Assembly: GCF_900177645.1 (NCBI RefSeq)
Contig: NZ_FXAO01000001.1
Location: 894,712 to 958,711 of the forward strand
Length of the DNA stretch: 64,000 nucleotides
From: Arenibacter troitsensis
GTDB lineage: Bacteria; Bacteroidota; Bacteroidia; Flavobacteriales; Flavobacteriaceae
Reading direction: 5' to 3'
Shown: in pieces, positions 37,296-46,294 of the stretch
Layout: the number at the start of each line of letters is the position of its first letter
How positions within the stretch are numbered: the stretch's first letter is position 1
Made by a program: the position numbers and the translations under genes
The notes under the pieces: generated by a model
Told to the model about the DNA's origin: nothing
The model's input: the letters and a program-made list of their open reading frames with translations, nothing else
Database searches by the model: none

Positions 37296-38546
37296 CAGGG
37301 CAAACTCACACTTTTATTCCTAATATTTTGGTCATATAGTTATTGTCATAGGCCGCTTTAAGTCTTTTGCCTTTTAAGCCTTGCTTGGTCTGTTTGTCCT
37401 GTCTCAACAGGTTTAAGGCAATTTTGCTCAGTATCGAGAAGTTTTGGGCGGCATTTCCCGCTCTTTTTCTTGATGCATCTTCCGAGAAGGCGACATCCAA
37501 TACCCAATGTAATTTATTTTCAATTCCCCAATGTAGGCGTATCATTTTCTGGAAGGCCTCCGCACTGTTCTCCAAGCTTGAGATATAATATCGGGTAGCC
37601 GTTTCTTTGGATCTTGCACTATTTTTAAACTCCCTGATGCTTTCAATTTTTATGATGCTCTTTAATTTGGTCCATTTATCCGTGTTTTCTATAAAGTCAA
37701 AAGTATTGATGACACTACAGCTACGTGTCTCTATTCTACCATGGCCCAGGTCGTCATGGATATGGGTCCCGATAGCTTTGCCAAATCTAAATTCATCTTC
37801 GATATCCCGGTGCAACCGCTTTTGATTGTCCTTTACGGCCAAGATGTAATCGGCCCCTTGCCCAACATTGGTCTTGGCAATATGTTCTTGGCAACCCATG
37901 GCATCTATGGTGATTACACAGTCTTTTATGGCAATAAGCTCCAAGAGTTTTGGGATGGCGGTAATTTCGTTGGACTTCTCGCAGACCTTGACCTGGCCCA
38001 AAACCATGTTGTTGTCACTGGCCCAGGCACTTACCATATGAAAAGGGGACTTCTTTCCATTGGATCTGGATCCTCTTAGCGTTTTGCCATCAATGGGGAT
38101 AACCTCGCCATCGGTAAGATCGGCCAATCCCGATACCCAGCCCATAAAGCAGGATTCGAACTGTTCTGGATCTATTGATGAGAATACACGGTTGAAGGTG
38201 TCATCGGAAGGTATGCCATTGGGAAGATCCAGGAACGAACGTAAAAAATCCTCTTTTGCCCTGGCGTATGTTTCCATATCTTTCCATGTATCCGCGGCAC
38301 AGATCACCGAAATTATACCAATAAGAAGGATATCGTCCAATCTGTGAAGCTTGTTTATATCGCTCCTGGGGTCGTCCATCTTGCTGAAAATGGACTTGAA
38401 ATTGTGGATTGTTTTCAACAACAATCAATTATCAGTACAATATACAAATAATCGACCTAAAAAACAACACTTATTTACTTGAATTACATCTATTTGGATG
38501 AAATTTTATTGAAGATGTATTTATTGGAAAGTGTGAGTTTGCCCTG
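37296..38546 (-). mobile_element. ISAs1-family insertion sequence, intact
   Basis: A 1251-bp element with 19-bp terminal inverted repeats: CAGGGCAAACTCACACTTT at the left, and its reverse complement at the right. It is flanked by a perfect 10-bp direct target duplication, AGCTATTACC, at 37286-37295 and 38547-38556. The element carries one intact transposase gene, so insertion appears recent. Confidence 0.95.
37306..38424 (-). CDS. ISAs1-family DDE transposase
   Basis: 372-residue transposase filling the ISAs1 element. The N-terminal DDE_Tnp_1-associated region shows RLDDILLIGIISVICAADTW. The DDE core includes IPIDGKTLRGS (first Asp), VITIDAMGCQ (second Asp) and HWGIENKLHWVLDVAFSEDASR with the catalytic Glu. 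The frame is complete, with no stops, so the element should be active. Confidence 0.95.
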   Translation of the reverse strand: MLLKTIHNFKSIFSKMDDPRSDINKLHRLDDILLIGIISVICAADTWKDMETYARAKEDFLRSFLDLPNGIPSDDTFNRVFSSIDPEQFESCFMGWVSGLADLTDGEVIPIDGKTLRGSRSNGKKSPFHMVSAWASDNNMVLGQVKVCEKSNEITAIPKLLELIAIKDCVITIDAMGCQEHIAKTNVGQGADYILAVKDNQKRLHRDIEDEFRFGKAIGTHIHDDLGHGRIETRSCSVINTFDFIENTDKWTKLKSIIKIESIREFKNSARSKETATRYYISSLENSAEAFQKMIRLHWGIENKLHWVLDVAFSEDASRKRAGNAAQNFSILSKIALNLLRQDKQTKQGLKGKRLKAAYDNNYMTKILGIKV

Positions 38547-38694
38547 AGCTATTACCTAAGTTTTTTTTTCTTTTATAGTTAATATTTTATTACAAAAAAG
38601 TAAGAAATAGTGTATATTAAATAAATAATCTACTAATTTTATTAATGTGTATATACATAAGTAATTTTTATTAATCTTTTAAAAATTTTTAATT

Positions 38695-38916
38695 ATGAAA
38701 ACAAAAAATTATTTAAAATTATTAGGTGGTTTATTAGTAGCTGTTGTGATGGCGGTTAATTATGTTAACATTAATAGTAGTTCGGCAAATTCTTTTTCTG
38801 TTATAGAGGTTAAAGATGCCAAGGCATCTGGCTTTTGTGTTTACAGTGATTGGGATACATGTATTGAAGAGGGTGGTGGTGAATGGTATACACTTTATGA
38901 TTTTGAAGAAATATAA
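38695..38916 (+). CDS. NVEALA-type exported small peptide
   Basis: 73-residue precursor. Residues 1-27 are a basic-hydrophobic leader (GGLLVAVVMAVNYVNI). Residues 36-46, VIEVKDAKASG, sit where family members have the NVEALA motif before the processing site; a small-residue site (AKA^S) is plausible. The remaining ~28-residue product is acidic and aromatic with two cysteines (Cys48, Cys56). NVEALA proteins (Pfam family of that name) are Bacteroidota peptides typically encoded next to BF3164-type propeller lipoproteins; function is unknown. The gene stands 138 bp right of the ISAs1 target duplication and before the propeller, DUF1573, ligase and signal peptidase genes. Confidence 0.7.
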   Translation: MKTKNYLKLLGGLLVAVVMAVNYVNINSSSANSFSVIEVKDAKASGFCVYSDWDTCIEEGGGEWYTLYDFEEI

Positions 38917-39152
38917 AAGTCTCATGGATTATTCATTGTTTTACTTTGTACTATCATATTTGTTGTCAAGTTAAGGGGGTTCTGCTAAATTTTATTGATT
39001 TATCTCAGATGAATAGACTGTAGTTCAAAGTGTATCCAAGTATGATTTGCTTTAACGTTTTGGAGATATGTTATTTTGCCTCTTGGATTTATTATATCAT
39101 AGAAGGGGAATTTGGCTTAGATTCAATTGCTATTGAAAGTTTTTGATGGGAG

Positions 39153-39182
39153 TTTTCCTTCGGGGGTATCCCCGAAGGAAAA
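39153..39182. other. Perfect 13-bp hairpin
   Basis: TTTTCCTTCGGGG pairs with CCCCGAAGGAAAA over a GTAT tetraloop. It lies between the peptide gene and the IS30 relic. It could be a terminator of the peptide transcript or an end structure of the relic. The surrounding 38917-39226 holds no other feature. Confidence 0.5.
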
Positions 39183-39226
39183 ATTCCCCAAAAAAGTCAA
39201 ATAGTTGTGTTAAGAGCTACAAACAA

Positions 39227-40178
39227 ATGACCTTGGAACAAAGGTCTGTTGTTGAGTGGAAGTTGAAAAACGGCCTTAAGAAGATAGATATATTCATAAA
39301 GCATCCATTGCCGAGTCGTCCCTTTCCCAAGAGCAGGAAAGGAACTAGGGAAGACGGGGCGTTAACAATACCAAAGATACCGAAATAATTGTAGACGAGC
39401 GAATGAGGGAAGGACATGTGAAAAAGCGTTTTACGCCCAAGATGTAGCTTTATGAATGGGACAAGCTCTGGAATTACTAATGGTCCCTCTAAGTGATAAC
39501 AAGTAGTGCACGTCTGAGGGATATAGATATGGTCTGTCGTGAGCGCATCTAAATAAGGATATGGGAGGACAAGGCTATTGGAGGTAAACTTTACAAGAGT
39601 TTGAGGAATTCTTACGTAAAATATAAACGATACTGAGAAAAGACAATAGTGGGCATACTGGGAAGGGTCGCCATAGATAAGTTCCTCTCGATTGTGGAAA
39701 ACAAGAAAACTGTCGGGAACTTCAAGGAAGACCTTATCATCGAAAAGGGGCATAAGGGTGCATTTTGGACAGGTGCTCCAGCTTACTGTTAGTCGAAAAT
39801 GTCGGTGGAAATGCAATCGATAAGTTCTTCAAGATCACAGTAAATGCACAAGAACTTTATAAGGAATGAATCCATATTAATCCAATGACAAAGGTAAGGA
39901 GATCTCTGGGCATATGAAAATCGCCAAGAAATCGGTTGTAATGTATTTTTCATATATCCATAAGTATCTTGGGAACGGGCATCAATGAGTATACCAACAA
40001 ATTATTGAGAAAGTATTTTTCCAAGGATTCACCTTTGGGCAACGTGCAAAACAACCAAATTGGTCATGTAGTTAAATTACTTGATGACAGATCAAGGAAA
40101 AAATTGGATACGGAACACCCTAAAAAGTATTTTTTGGATGTATTCACAAAAAATCAAAACATACATATGCTAGTATAA
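39227..40178 (+). pseudogene. Degraded IS30-family transposase
   Basis: Translation in shifting frames gives IS30 landmarks in order: MTLEQRSVVEWKLKNGLKK (N-terminal helix-turn-helix), VGNFKEDLIIEKGHKGAFWT (first catalytic Asp region), LLVENVGGNAID, and GTGINEYTNKLLRKYFSKDS with the final RSRKKLDTEHPKKYF segment (last catalytic Glu, in NEYTN). Many stops and frameshifts break it, so it is long inactive. It separates the NVEALA peptide gene from the propeller lipoprotein gene, which begins 12 bp after the relic. Confidence 0.85.
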
Positions 40179-40189
40179 TCGACCTTGTG

Positions 40190-41395
40190 ATGATTAATTA
40201 TTTTAAGTTGCGCTTTGTTTTTATGATACGTATTTTACGAACATGTTATAGGAATATTTATAAAGGATTTTATAAGATACATCCGCCTCTACATATATAC
40301 TGTTTAAAAATACTAGCAACGTGTGTTCTGTTGGGTTGTGCTAACAACTACAATAATCCGTTAAACGATTTTTCTAAAGATAATGAGATTGTACTGGTAG
40401 GTGAGGAAATCCGATTTCAAAGCGACACAATACTATTTCGGCCCCGTAAATTCGAAGTTTATGACACCTTGGCCATTTTTAATGATAATACAGGTGAGGC
40501 GGGTTTTAGTATTGTCAATTTAAAAGATGGCCGTTTAGTAGAGAAGTTTGGTTTTGCGGGCAATGGAGAATCCGAAATGAATATTAATGCAGTTTCAATG
40601 GAAAATGGTGTCGCAAACAATGATTCAGTTTTTAGTATTACCCAGGTAAACTCTCCGCATAAAATCTTTCGCTATAATTGGGACAGTTTATTAAATAAAT
40701 CTGAATACAGGCCGAAACCTATTTTTTATTCAACAAAAATTACTTTTTCGAATACTTATTTCTTGAACGATTCAATTCTATTCGGTAAGTTTTTAACTTC
40801 AAATATGGATAACAAAACCTTTGGCGTTTTGAACCTCTATACAAACAAATTAACAACGGGTATTGAAGTACCCGGAAATGAAAATAATAAAACCCAAAGC
40901 GAAAAGGATTCTTTGTACTTCAAATATTTAAATATGAGAATGGATAATAGAGTAGCCTATAGACCAGGAAGCTTCCATGAATTTGCTTGTTTTTCTGGTA
41001 AAGGAGCAGTAATTCAAATAATATCGGTTGACAAAAATTATCGTTTAAAGAAAAAATATCAAAAAGTATACTATCTGCCTACTTTTAATCTTCTTGTAGG
41101 ACCAAATTCAAAGAAAATTGTTGCAGGGAAGGACAGTAAAAAAGGCTTTCGCAATATTGCGGTTAGTGATAAAAATATCTTCGCCCTTTACAGTGGCCCT
41201 TTGTTGAACGACAGTGATGAAAACTTCAATATATCCGATATTGTCTTGGTTTATGATTGGGAAGGGAATCCAGTAAATAGAATTAAATTGGACAGAAAAG
41301 TGAATACAATAGCTATCGACAGAGAAAATTTCACACATTTATATGGAATGATGGACTCTAACAAATTAATTAAATATGTATTATCTGAAAACTAG
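40190..41395 (+). CDS. BF3164-like 6-bladed beta-propeller lipoprotein
   Basis: About 401 residues. A hydrophobic stretch ends in the lipobox CVLLGC near residue 50, preceded by an unusually long basic extension, so the true start is unclear (GTG 40187, ATG 40190 or ATG 40223). The mature part has repeated propeller-like strands (EIVLVGEEIRFQSDTILFRPRKFEVYDTLAIF, FSIVNLKDGRLVEKFG, ISDIVLVYDWEGNPVNRIKLD). This is the TolB-like/BF3164 type that accompanies NVEALA peptides in Bacteroidota. It probably sits in the outer membrane or periplasm. The odd N-terminus may be an effect of the adjacent IS30 relic. Confidence 0.72.
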   Translation: MINYFKLRFVFMIRILRTCYRNIYKGFYKIHPPLHIYCLKILATCVLLGCANNYNNPLNDFSKDNEIVLVGEEIRFQSDTILFRPRKFEVYDTLAIFNDNTGEAGFSIVNLKDGRLVEKFGFAGNGESEMNINAVSMENGVANNDSVFSITQVNSPHKIFRYNWDSLLNKSEYRPKPIFYSTKITFSNTYFLNDSILFGKFLTSNMDNKTFGVLNLYTNKLTTGIEVPGNENNKTQSEKDSLYFKYLNMRMDNRVAYRPGSFHEFACFSGKGAVIQIISVDKNYRLKKKYQKVYYLPTFNLLVGPNSKKIVAGKDSKKGFRNIAVSDKNIFALYSGPLLNDSDENFNISDIVLVYDWEGNPVNRIKLDRKVNTIAIDRENFTHLYGMMDSNKLIKYVLSEN

Positions 41396-41429
41396 TCAGT
41401 AAAAGTTAGTGACTTAATTATTTTAGAAA

Positions 41430-41870
41430 ATGGAAAATGAATACAAAATATTGCTATGGACAATATTACTTTTTATTGGATTGACTGGATGTAATCAAAA
41501 ACACAAAGACAAGAATAATGAATATAATTTGGAATTTAAGAATGTGCAAAACGATAGTGTTAAGATTGAGTTTATTACAAATACTACTATCAATATAGGT
41601 TCCGTTAAGATAGGCGATACAATTAAAAGGGTTTTTAAATATAAGAATGTAGGGCAACACCCATTTTTAATTTATAACGCAGAGGCTACTTGTGGCTGTA
41701 CGGTAGCTTATTTTAATGATAGCCCTTTACCTGTTGGAAAGACTGATTCGATAATTGGCATCTTTGTAAGTGATGAACACATGAAAGGTTTTGTAAACAA
41801 AGTAGTGACTGTTAACAGTAATTCACCATTATCCCCATTTTTATTGACATTTTATGGTAGGGTGGAATGA
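41430..41870 (+). CDS. DUF1573 lipoprotein
   Basis: 146 residues. The lipoprotein signal ends FIGLTGC at Cys21. The rest is a single Ig-like (ASH/DUF1573) domain: INIGSVKIGDTIKRVFKYKNVG, then the hallmark ATCGCTVAYF with paired cysteines, a PLPVGKTDSI turn, and KVVTVNSNSP. DUF1573 lipoproteins are recurrent partners of NVEALA/BF3164 genes in Bacteroidota. It starts 34 bp after the propeller gene, consistent with one operon. Confidence 0.88.
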   Translation: MENEYKILLWTILLFIGLTGCNQKHKDKNNEYNLEFKNVQNDSVKIEFITNTTINIGSVKIGDTIKRVFKYKNVGQHPFLIYNAEATCGCTVAYFNDSPLPVGKTDSIIGIFVSDEHMKGFVNKVVTVNSNSPLSPFLLTFYGRVE

Positions 41871-41969
41871 AACTTTGGCTCTTTACAGTACTATAGAACC
41901 AATGATTGTTGGCTTGTTACATTTATTAAGCATAAGGGCTATTCCACTTCATATTCTATTTTGTTTCCA

Positions 41970-44177
41970 ATGAGTAAAAGATTATTTGTTCTTTTGGTAA
42001 ATCTACAAATATTGGTATTTTTTCTTCTCCTATTCTATAATTGTGTGGATTTAAGAAGATATCCATATCCGAAAGGTGTGCTTTCCTCTTTAGAAAAAGC
42101 GGGGGAAAATAAAATGGAATTGATTAAAGTGCTAGATCATTATAAAAAGTATCCACAAGACAGTTTAAAATATAGGGCGGCCTGTTTTCTTATATCTAAT
42201 ATGAAGGGTCATTTTTCATCAAAAAGGATTGAGTCCTACCCAGATTTAGTAAAAGAATCATTTAAAAAAATTGACTCGCTTACCAAAGTAATCTTCTTTC
42301 ATGAGGCAGATACTTCACTTTTCCGGTTTGCAGATTATCTTCATAATATTCTAGACACAAAGGATTTCGCTCCGACAAAGGGCTTTGTAGATTCCCTGAT
42401 AAAAAGAACTTACCCTGATACTGTTGACGTAAAATTCCATAGAAAAAAAGTTGTACATTTTGAGCACTTTGTAGATAGTATTGGCAAGGAATTGCTATTC
42501 AATATCCAAACGGAAAATCAAACCAACGGAATTTATCCCGATTTGAAAAATATCTCCTGCAACTGGTTGATTGACCATATTGATAATGCGTTTTCCTGTT
42601 GGAAGAAGTCCCCTTTTGCAAGGGATTTGAGTTATAACGAGTTCAAGAACACCTTGTTGACATATAGGAGCATGAATGAATCTGTGGATACATATTCCAG
42701 TTATATTAATAATTATTTTTACGGTATTGTTCATTCTAATGATTCTTTAAACCTTGCTAATACCGTGAGACGCTTAAATTTTGCCACCTATTGTCTCGAT
42801 GTTTTCGAGGACAATGGCCATAAAATCGGAAATTTAGGGTTTTACGATATTTTACAGTTTTATAAGTTCGATTGCGACCGACATTCCGAATGGACAGTAA
42901 GGGTATTAAACGCATGTGGCGTTCCCGCTTATTTGGACTATACTTCGGGTTACTTTAACAGGGACAAAATACATTATGGGGTATCGGTACGGGATACTTC
43001 AGGAATTTATCACCATTATTCCCCTAAATGGCAACAGTTAGGTGATTACAGGCATCAAAACGAATTATCCAAAATGTACAGAAATATGTATGTCAAACAG
43101 AGGTGCCCAAGAACATTGGCCAGCATTAATGAATACGTCCCGAATACATTCAAAAACCCATATATGAAGGATGTAACCGAGGAATACCACAAGGTTACCA
43201 CCTTTTCAGTTCCCTACAAGTTTAAGAAGGATAGTACCAATAGAAAATTGGGCTATTTGGCGATATTTAGCCCTAGAGGCTGGAAGCCCATTGCCTGGGG
43301 AGAGATTGATTATGACCGTAAAAAAATCAATTTTGAAAAAGTTCCTGTAAATGCAACTTATATTGTTGGTATCTATGATTCCAATGGGTTCATTCCAATC
43401 TCCAACCCATTACATATCGATTTCGACAGAAAGGTTATGGAAATAGCTCCCAACAACAATCCGATTACCTTACGACTTACTCGTAAATTTCCCTTGAAAT
43501 ACCATTTAATTGAGTTCATGAAGGATATGATTGGCTCCAAAATACAAGGGGCCAACAGCGCGGATTTTTCGGATGCAATAGACCTCTATTCCATTGGCTC
43601 ATCAGACATTTTGGATTTTTCAGTGAAAGCCTTACCTATTTCGACAAAAAAGAAATTTAGGTATGTGAGGTGTATTAGTAATGGTAAACCGCTTAATATT
43701 GCAACTTTTGAGGTGTTCTCTTCAGTAAATCAAAACATGAATATTGTCAAAGGGTCGGAACCTTCTATCTTGTCTGAGGAAAAATTAAGAAACGTGGATG
43801 TTGGTCTTTATACAAAATTGAATGGTAACCTTTTACCTTCAAGCCAAGATGTAGAGCGGGCCTTGGATGGCAACCTAGAAACATACGTTACAACTTTTTC
43901 CATAGGTATCGATTTTGGAAGCCCTCAGCACATTTCACAAGTAAGGTTTGCCCCCAGAAATGCCAACAATGGAATAGTGATTGGGGATAATTACGAGCTT
44001 TTATATTACGATAAGAGATGGAAAAGTGGAGGCTCCAAAATTGCAGAGTATAACTTTTTAAAATTTGAGAATGTACCCGAGAATACGATATACTGGTTAA
44101 GAAACAAGGACCACGGTAAGGAAGAATTACCCTTTGTTTATAGGGACGGTAAGCAAATATTCGTAAACGAACGTTAG
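41970..44177 (+). CDS. Transglutaminase-like protein with C-terminal discoidin module
   Basis: 735 residues beginning with one hydrophobic anchor (~5-28, ending LFYNC), so membrane-bound or exported. The middle contains a transglutaminase/protease-like core: FDCDRHSEWTVRVLNACGVPA (candidate catalytic Cys) and, after ~20 residues, RDKIHYGVSVRD (candidate His), in the order Cys-His of the family. A beta-rich stretch follows (GYLAIFSPRGW). The C-terminal ~150 residues resemble an F5/8C discoidin domain (LDGNLETYVTTF, IDFGSPQHISQVRFAPRN). It could crosslink or cleave peptides at the cell surface, possibly the NVEALA product; this is inferred from position. A TTG at 41961 is an alternative start. 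Confidence 0.75.
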   Translation: MSKRLFVLLVNLQILVFFLLLFYNCVDLRRYPYPKGVLSSLEKAGENKMELIKVLDHYKKYPQDSLKYRAACFLISNMKGHFSSKRIESYPDLVKESFKKIDSLTKVIFFHEADTSLFRFADYLHNILDTKDFAPTKGFVDSLIKRTYPDTVDVKFHRKKVVHFEHFVDSIGKELLFNIQTENQTNGIYPDLKNISCNWLIDHIDNAFSCWKKSPFARDLSYNEFKNTLLTYRSMNESVDTYSSYINNYFYGIVHSNDSLNLANTVRRLNFATYCLDVFEDNGHKIGNLGFYDILQFYKFDCDRHSEWTVRVLNACGVPAYLDYTSGYFNRDKIHYGVSVRDTSGIYHHYSPKWQQLGDYRHQNELSKMYRNMYVKQRCPRTLASINEYVPNTFKNPYMKDVTEEYHKVTTFSVPYKFKKDSTNRKLGYLAIFSPRGWKPIAWGEIDYDRKKINFEKVPVNATYIVGIYDSNGFIPISNPLHIDFDRKVMEIAPNNNPITLRLTRKFPLKYHLIEFMKDMIGSKIQGANSADFSDAIDLYSIGSSDILDFSVKALPISTKKKFRYVRCISNGKPLNIATFEVFSSVNQNMNIVKGSEPSILSEEKLRNVDVGLYTKLNGNLLPSSQDVERALDGNLETYVTTFSIGIDFGSPQHISQVRFAPRNANNGIVIGDNYELLYYDKRWKSGGSKIAEYNFLKFENVPENTIYWLRNKDHGKEELPFVYRDGKQIFVNER

Positions 44178-44335
44178 TTTAACAGGTTTCGGAGTTTGTG
44201 AATATTTTTTTCATTTTACATGGACTATATGGAGATGTGGATAATTTCCGATTATTGTAATACTCACTTTCTATAAAATTTGAAAAAGCCTTAGCCCCTT
44301 GAATCCTGAAAGTTATTTTGCAAAAGGACATTGAA

Positions 44336-46222
44336 ATGACACTTAAGATAGATTGTACCAAAATTAGAATATTAAGATTAGAACATAGTATTAACTTATT
44401 GATAGTGCTGTTGTTATTCTCTCTATACGTATTTTTGCCATCGATTGATTTCTTGCCATTTCGACGCTCCCCAGTGACCGGAAAATTTATTATATTCTTA
44501 CTCGCAACCCTATTAATCGTCTGCTTATTTTTGGGAAAGCTGAAAGTTTCTGATGAATCCTTTTCTATTGGCCGGATAGATATTTCAATTCTTCTACTCG
44601 TGGTTTATATAACGTTCAATAGATATTTTTTTCAACCCACTTACGGTTTTTCAATAAGGTTCTACGAATTGCTGGGGTTGCTGGCATTGTATTTTGTGAT
44701 AAAATCGCTTACACCTAAACATCATTCTTGGCTACTTATTGCGGCCATTATCGGTGCCAATATCCAAATCATTATAGGATGGTTACAATTATACGGCTTG
44801 ATAGAATCTAACAGTTCGGTTTTAAAGGTAACAGGTGGTTTTTTTAACAGTGGCCCCTACAGTGGTTACTTGGTAGCCGTTTTTCCAATTGGCCTACAGT
44901 TCTTAAAGAATGGTAATTTCCTAATTGAAGATGGGAAAAAATATATTAATATACGAAAAGCAATCGTTCACTTTGCTGTTGTTTTAAACATTATTGGGTG
45001 TGTGACAATAATTCCTGCATTAAGATCGAGAGCCGCCTTTATTGTTATTTTCTTTACTGTAGGATATATCTATCGCAAGAATATTCAGTCCTTTTTTGAA
45101 AAAAACACAAAGAAAAGGGTTGTAAAGGTTTTGTTGGTTTTGGGGGCAATATGTTGCATGATTACTTCCATTATTTTTATATATAATTTTAAAAAAGGGT
45201 CAACTGAAGGGAGGTTGTTGATATTGAAAACTACTGTGGAAATGTTGAAAGATAGGCCTGTTATGGGTTTTGGCTATGACAGGTTCCATAGTAACTATAT
45301 GCTTTATCAGTCAGAATATTTTGAAAAACACAATAACATAAAAATGGCGCTAAGGGCAGGGAATACAGCTTATGCCTTTAACGAACCATTACAGTTTTCC
45401 GTAGAAAATGGAATATTAGGATTGTCAATTTTGTTGCTAGTGCTATATTTTTTAATTATTAGAAGAGGGACTTTAAAAGAAAATGAACCATTGTACGAGA
45501 TGGCAATGGCCGGAATTTTGTCGATAATTATCTTCTCACTATTCTCGTATCCTTCTAAAATTCTGCCTATTAAATTGGTGTTAATCCTTTACGTGGCAAT
45601 TTTATCTGCAAACCAGGCTAGTTCCTTTTGCAACCGTTTTAAACCCCAAAATAAATCAAAATCAAGATCATTTTACATACTATTGATTAGTCTATCTATC
45701 TCTTGCTTACTGTTTTATAAGACACTGAAACTAGCAAAAGCTTATTATGTTTGGAATAATTCCCACGAAAATTATTTGGATAAAGATTTTAATTTGGCAG
45801 TTAAGGGTTACAGGTTAATATACCCGTTTTTTGATACCGACGGGAAGTTCCTTACCGACTATGGTCTGGCTTTATATAGTGCAAAGGATACATATGCTGC
45901 CATTAATATATTGAGCAAAGCCAAGAATTATTCTAATAATTCCGTAATAGAAAATGTGTTGGGGAATTGCTATAAGGAAATAGAAGATTACAAAAATGCT
46001 GAAATATGTTATCAACGTTCCATTAATATGGTTCCAGGAAGTTTTAGGAGCCATTACTTATTGCTTAAAATGTATTCCGACAACAATCAAATGGAAAATG
46101 CTGTGAATGTTGCTAATAGAATATTGAATTTAAAGGTTACAGTTCCTTCCGAGACAACGTTTGAAATAATAAATGGAGCAAAAAATTTTCTAAAACTTCA
46201 AGGTGTGAACTATGTTGATTGA
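44336..46222 (+). CDS. Wzy/O-antigen-ligase-like membrane protein with TPR tail
   Basis: About 628 residues. Residues ~20-420 contain ten or more hydrophobic segments. The Wzy_C ligase domain is marked by GRLLILKTTVEMLKDRPVMGFGYDRFHSNY and a following His-containing loop ahead of NEPLQFSVENG. The C-terminal ~150 residues are TPR-like repeats (GNCYKEIEDYKNAEICYQRSINM). Members of this superfamily transfer glycan chains or, in PglL-like forms, glycosylate proteins in the periplasm. In this locus a peptide-modifying role is possible but not shown. It is followed 72 bp later by a signal peptidase gene. Confidence 0.82.
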   Translation: MTLKIDCTKIRILRLEHSINLLIVLLLFSLYVFLPSIDFLPFRRSPVTGKFIIFLLATLLIVCLFLGKLKVSDESFSIGRIDISILLLVVYITFNRYFFQPTYGFSIRFYELLGLLALYFVIKSLTPKHHSWLLIAAIIGANIQIIIGWLQLYGLIESNSSVLKVTGGFFNSGPYSGYLVAVFPIGLQFLKNGNFLIEDGKKYINIRKAIVHFAVVLNIIGCVTIIPALRSRAAFIVIFFTVGYIYRKNIQSFFEKNTKKRVVKVLLVLGAICCMITSIIFIYNFKKGSTEGRLLILKTTVEMLKDRPVMGFGYDRFHSNYMLYQSEYFEKHNNIKMALRAGNTAYAFNEPLQFSVENGILGLSILLLVLYFLIIRRGTLKENEPLYEMAMAGILSIIIFSLFSYPSKILPIKLVLILYVAILSANQASSFCNRFKPQNKSKSRSFYILLISLSISCLLFYKTLKLAKAYYVWNNSHENYLDKDFNLAVKGYRLIYPFFDTDGKFLTDYGLALYSAKDTYAAINILSKAKNYSNNSVIENVLGNCYKEIEDYKNAEICYQRSINMVPGSFRSHYLLLKMYSDNNQMENAVNVANRILNLKVTVPSETTFEIINGAKNFLKLQGVNYVD

Positions 46223-46294
46223 TTCGACAATACCTGTTGTTTATGGTTGCGGCAGGCACAATCAATTAAAAATGAAATCATTATAACTGTAATT

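Noticed and set aside
39217-39816. A 199-codon minus-strand frame
   Set aside because: It is antisense to the IS30 transposase relic, whose motifs are clear on the plus strand; the minus-strand product has no recognisable domain.
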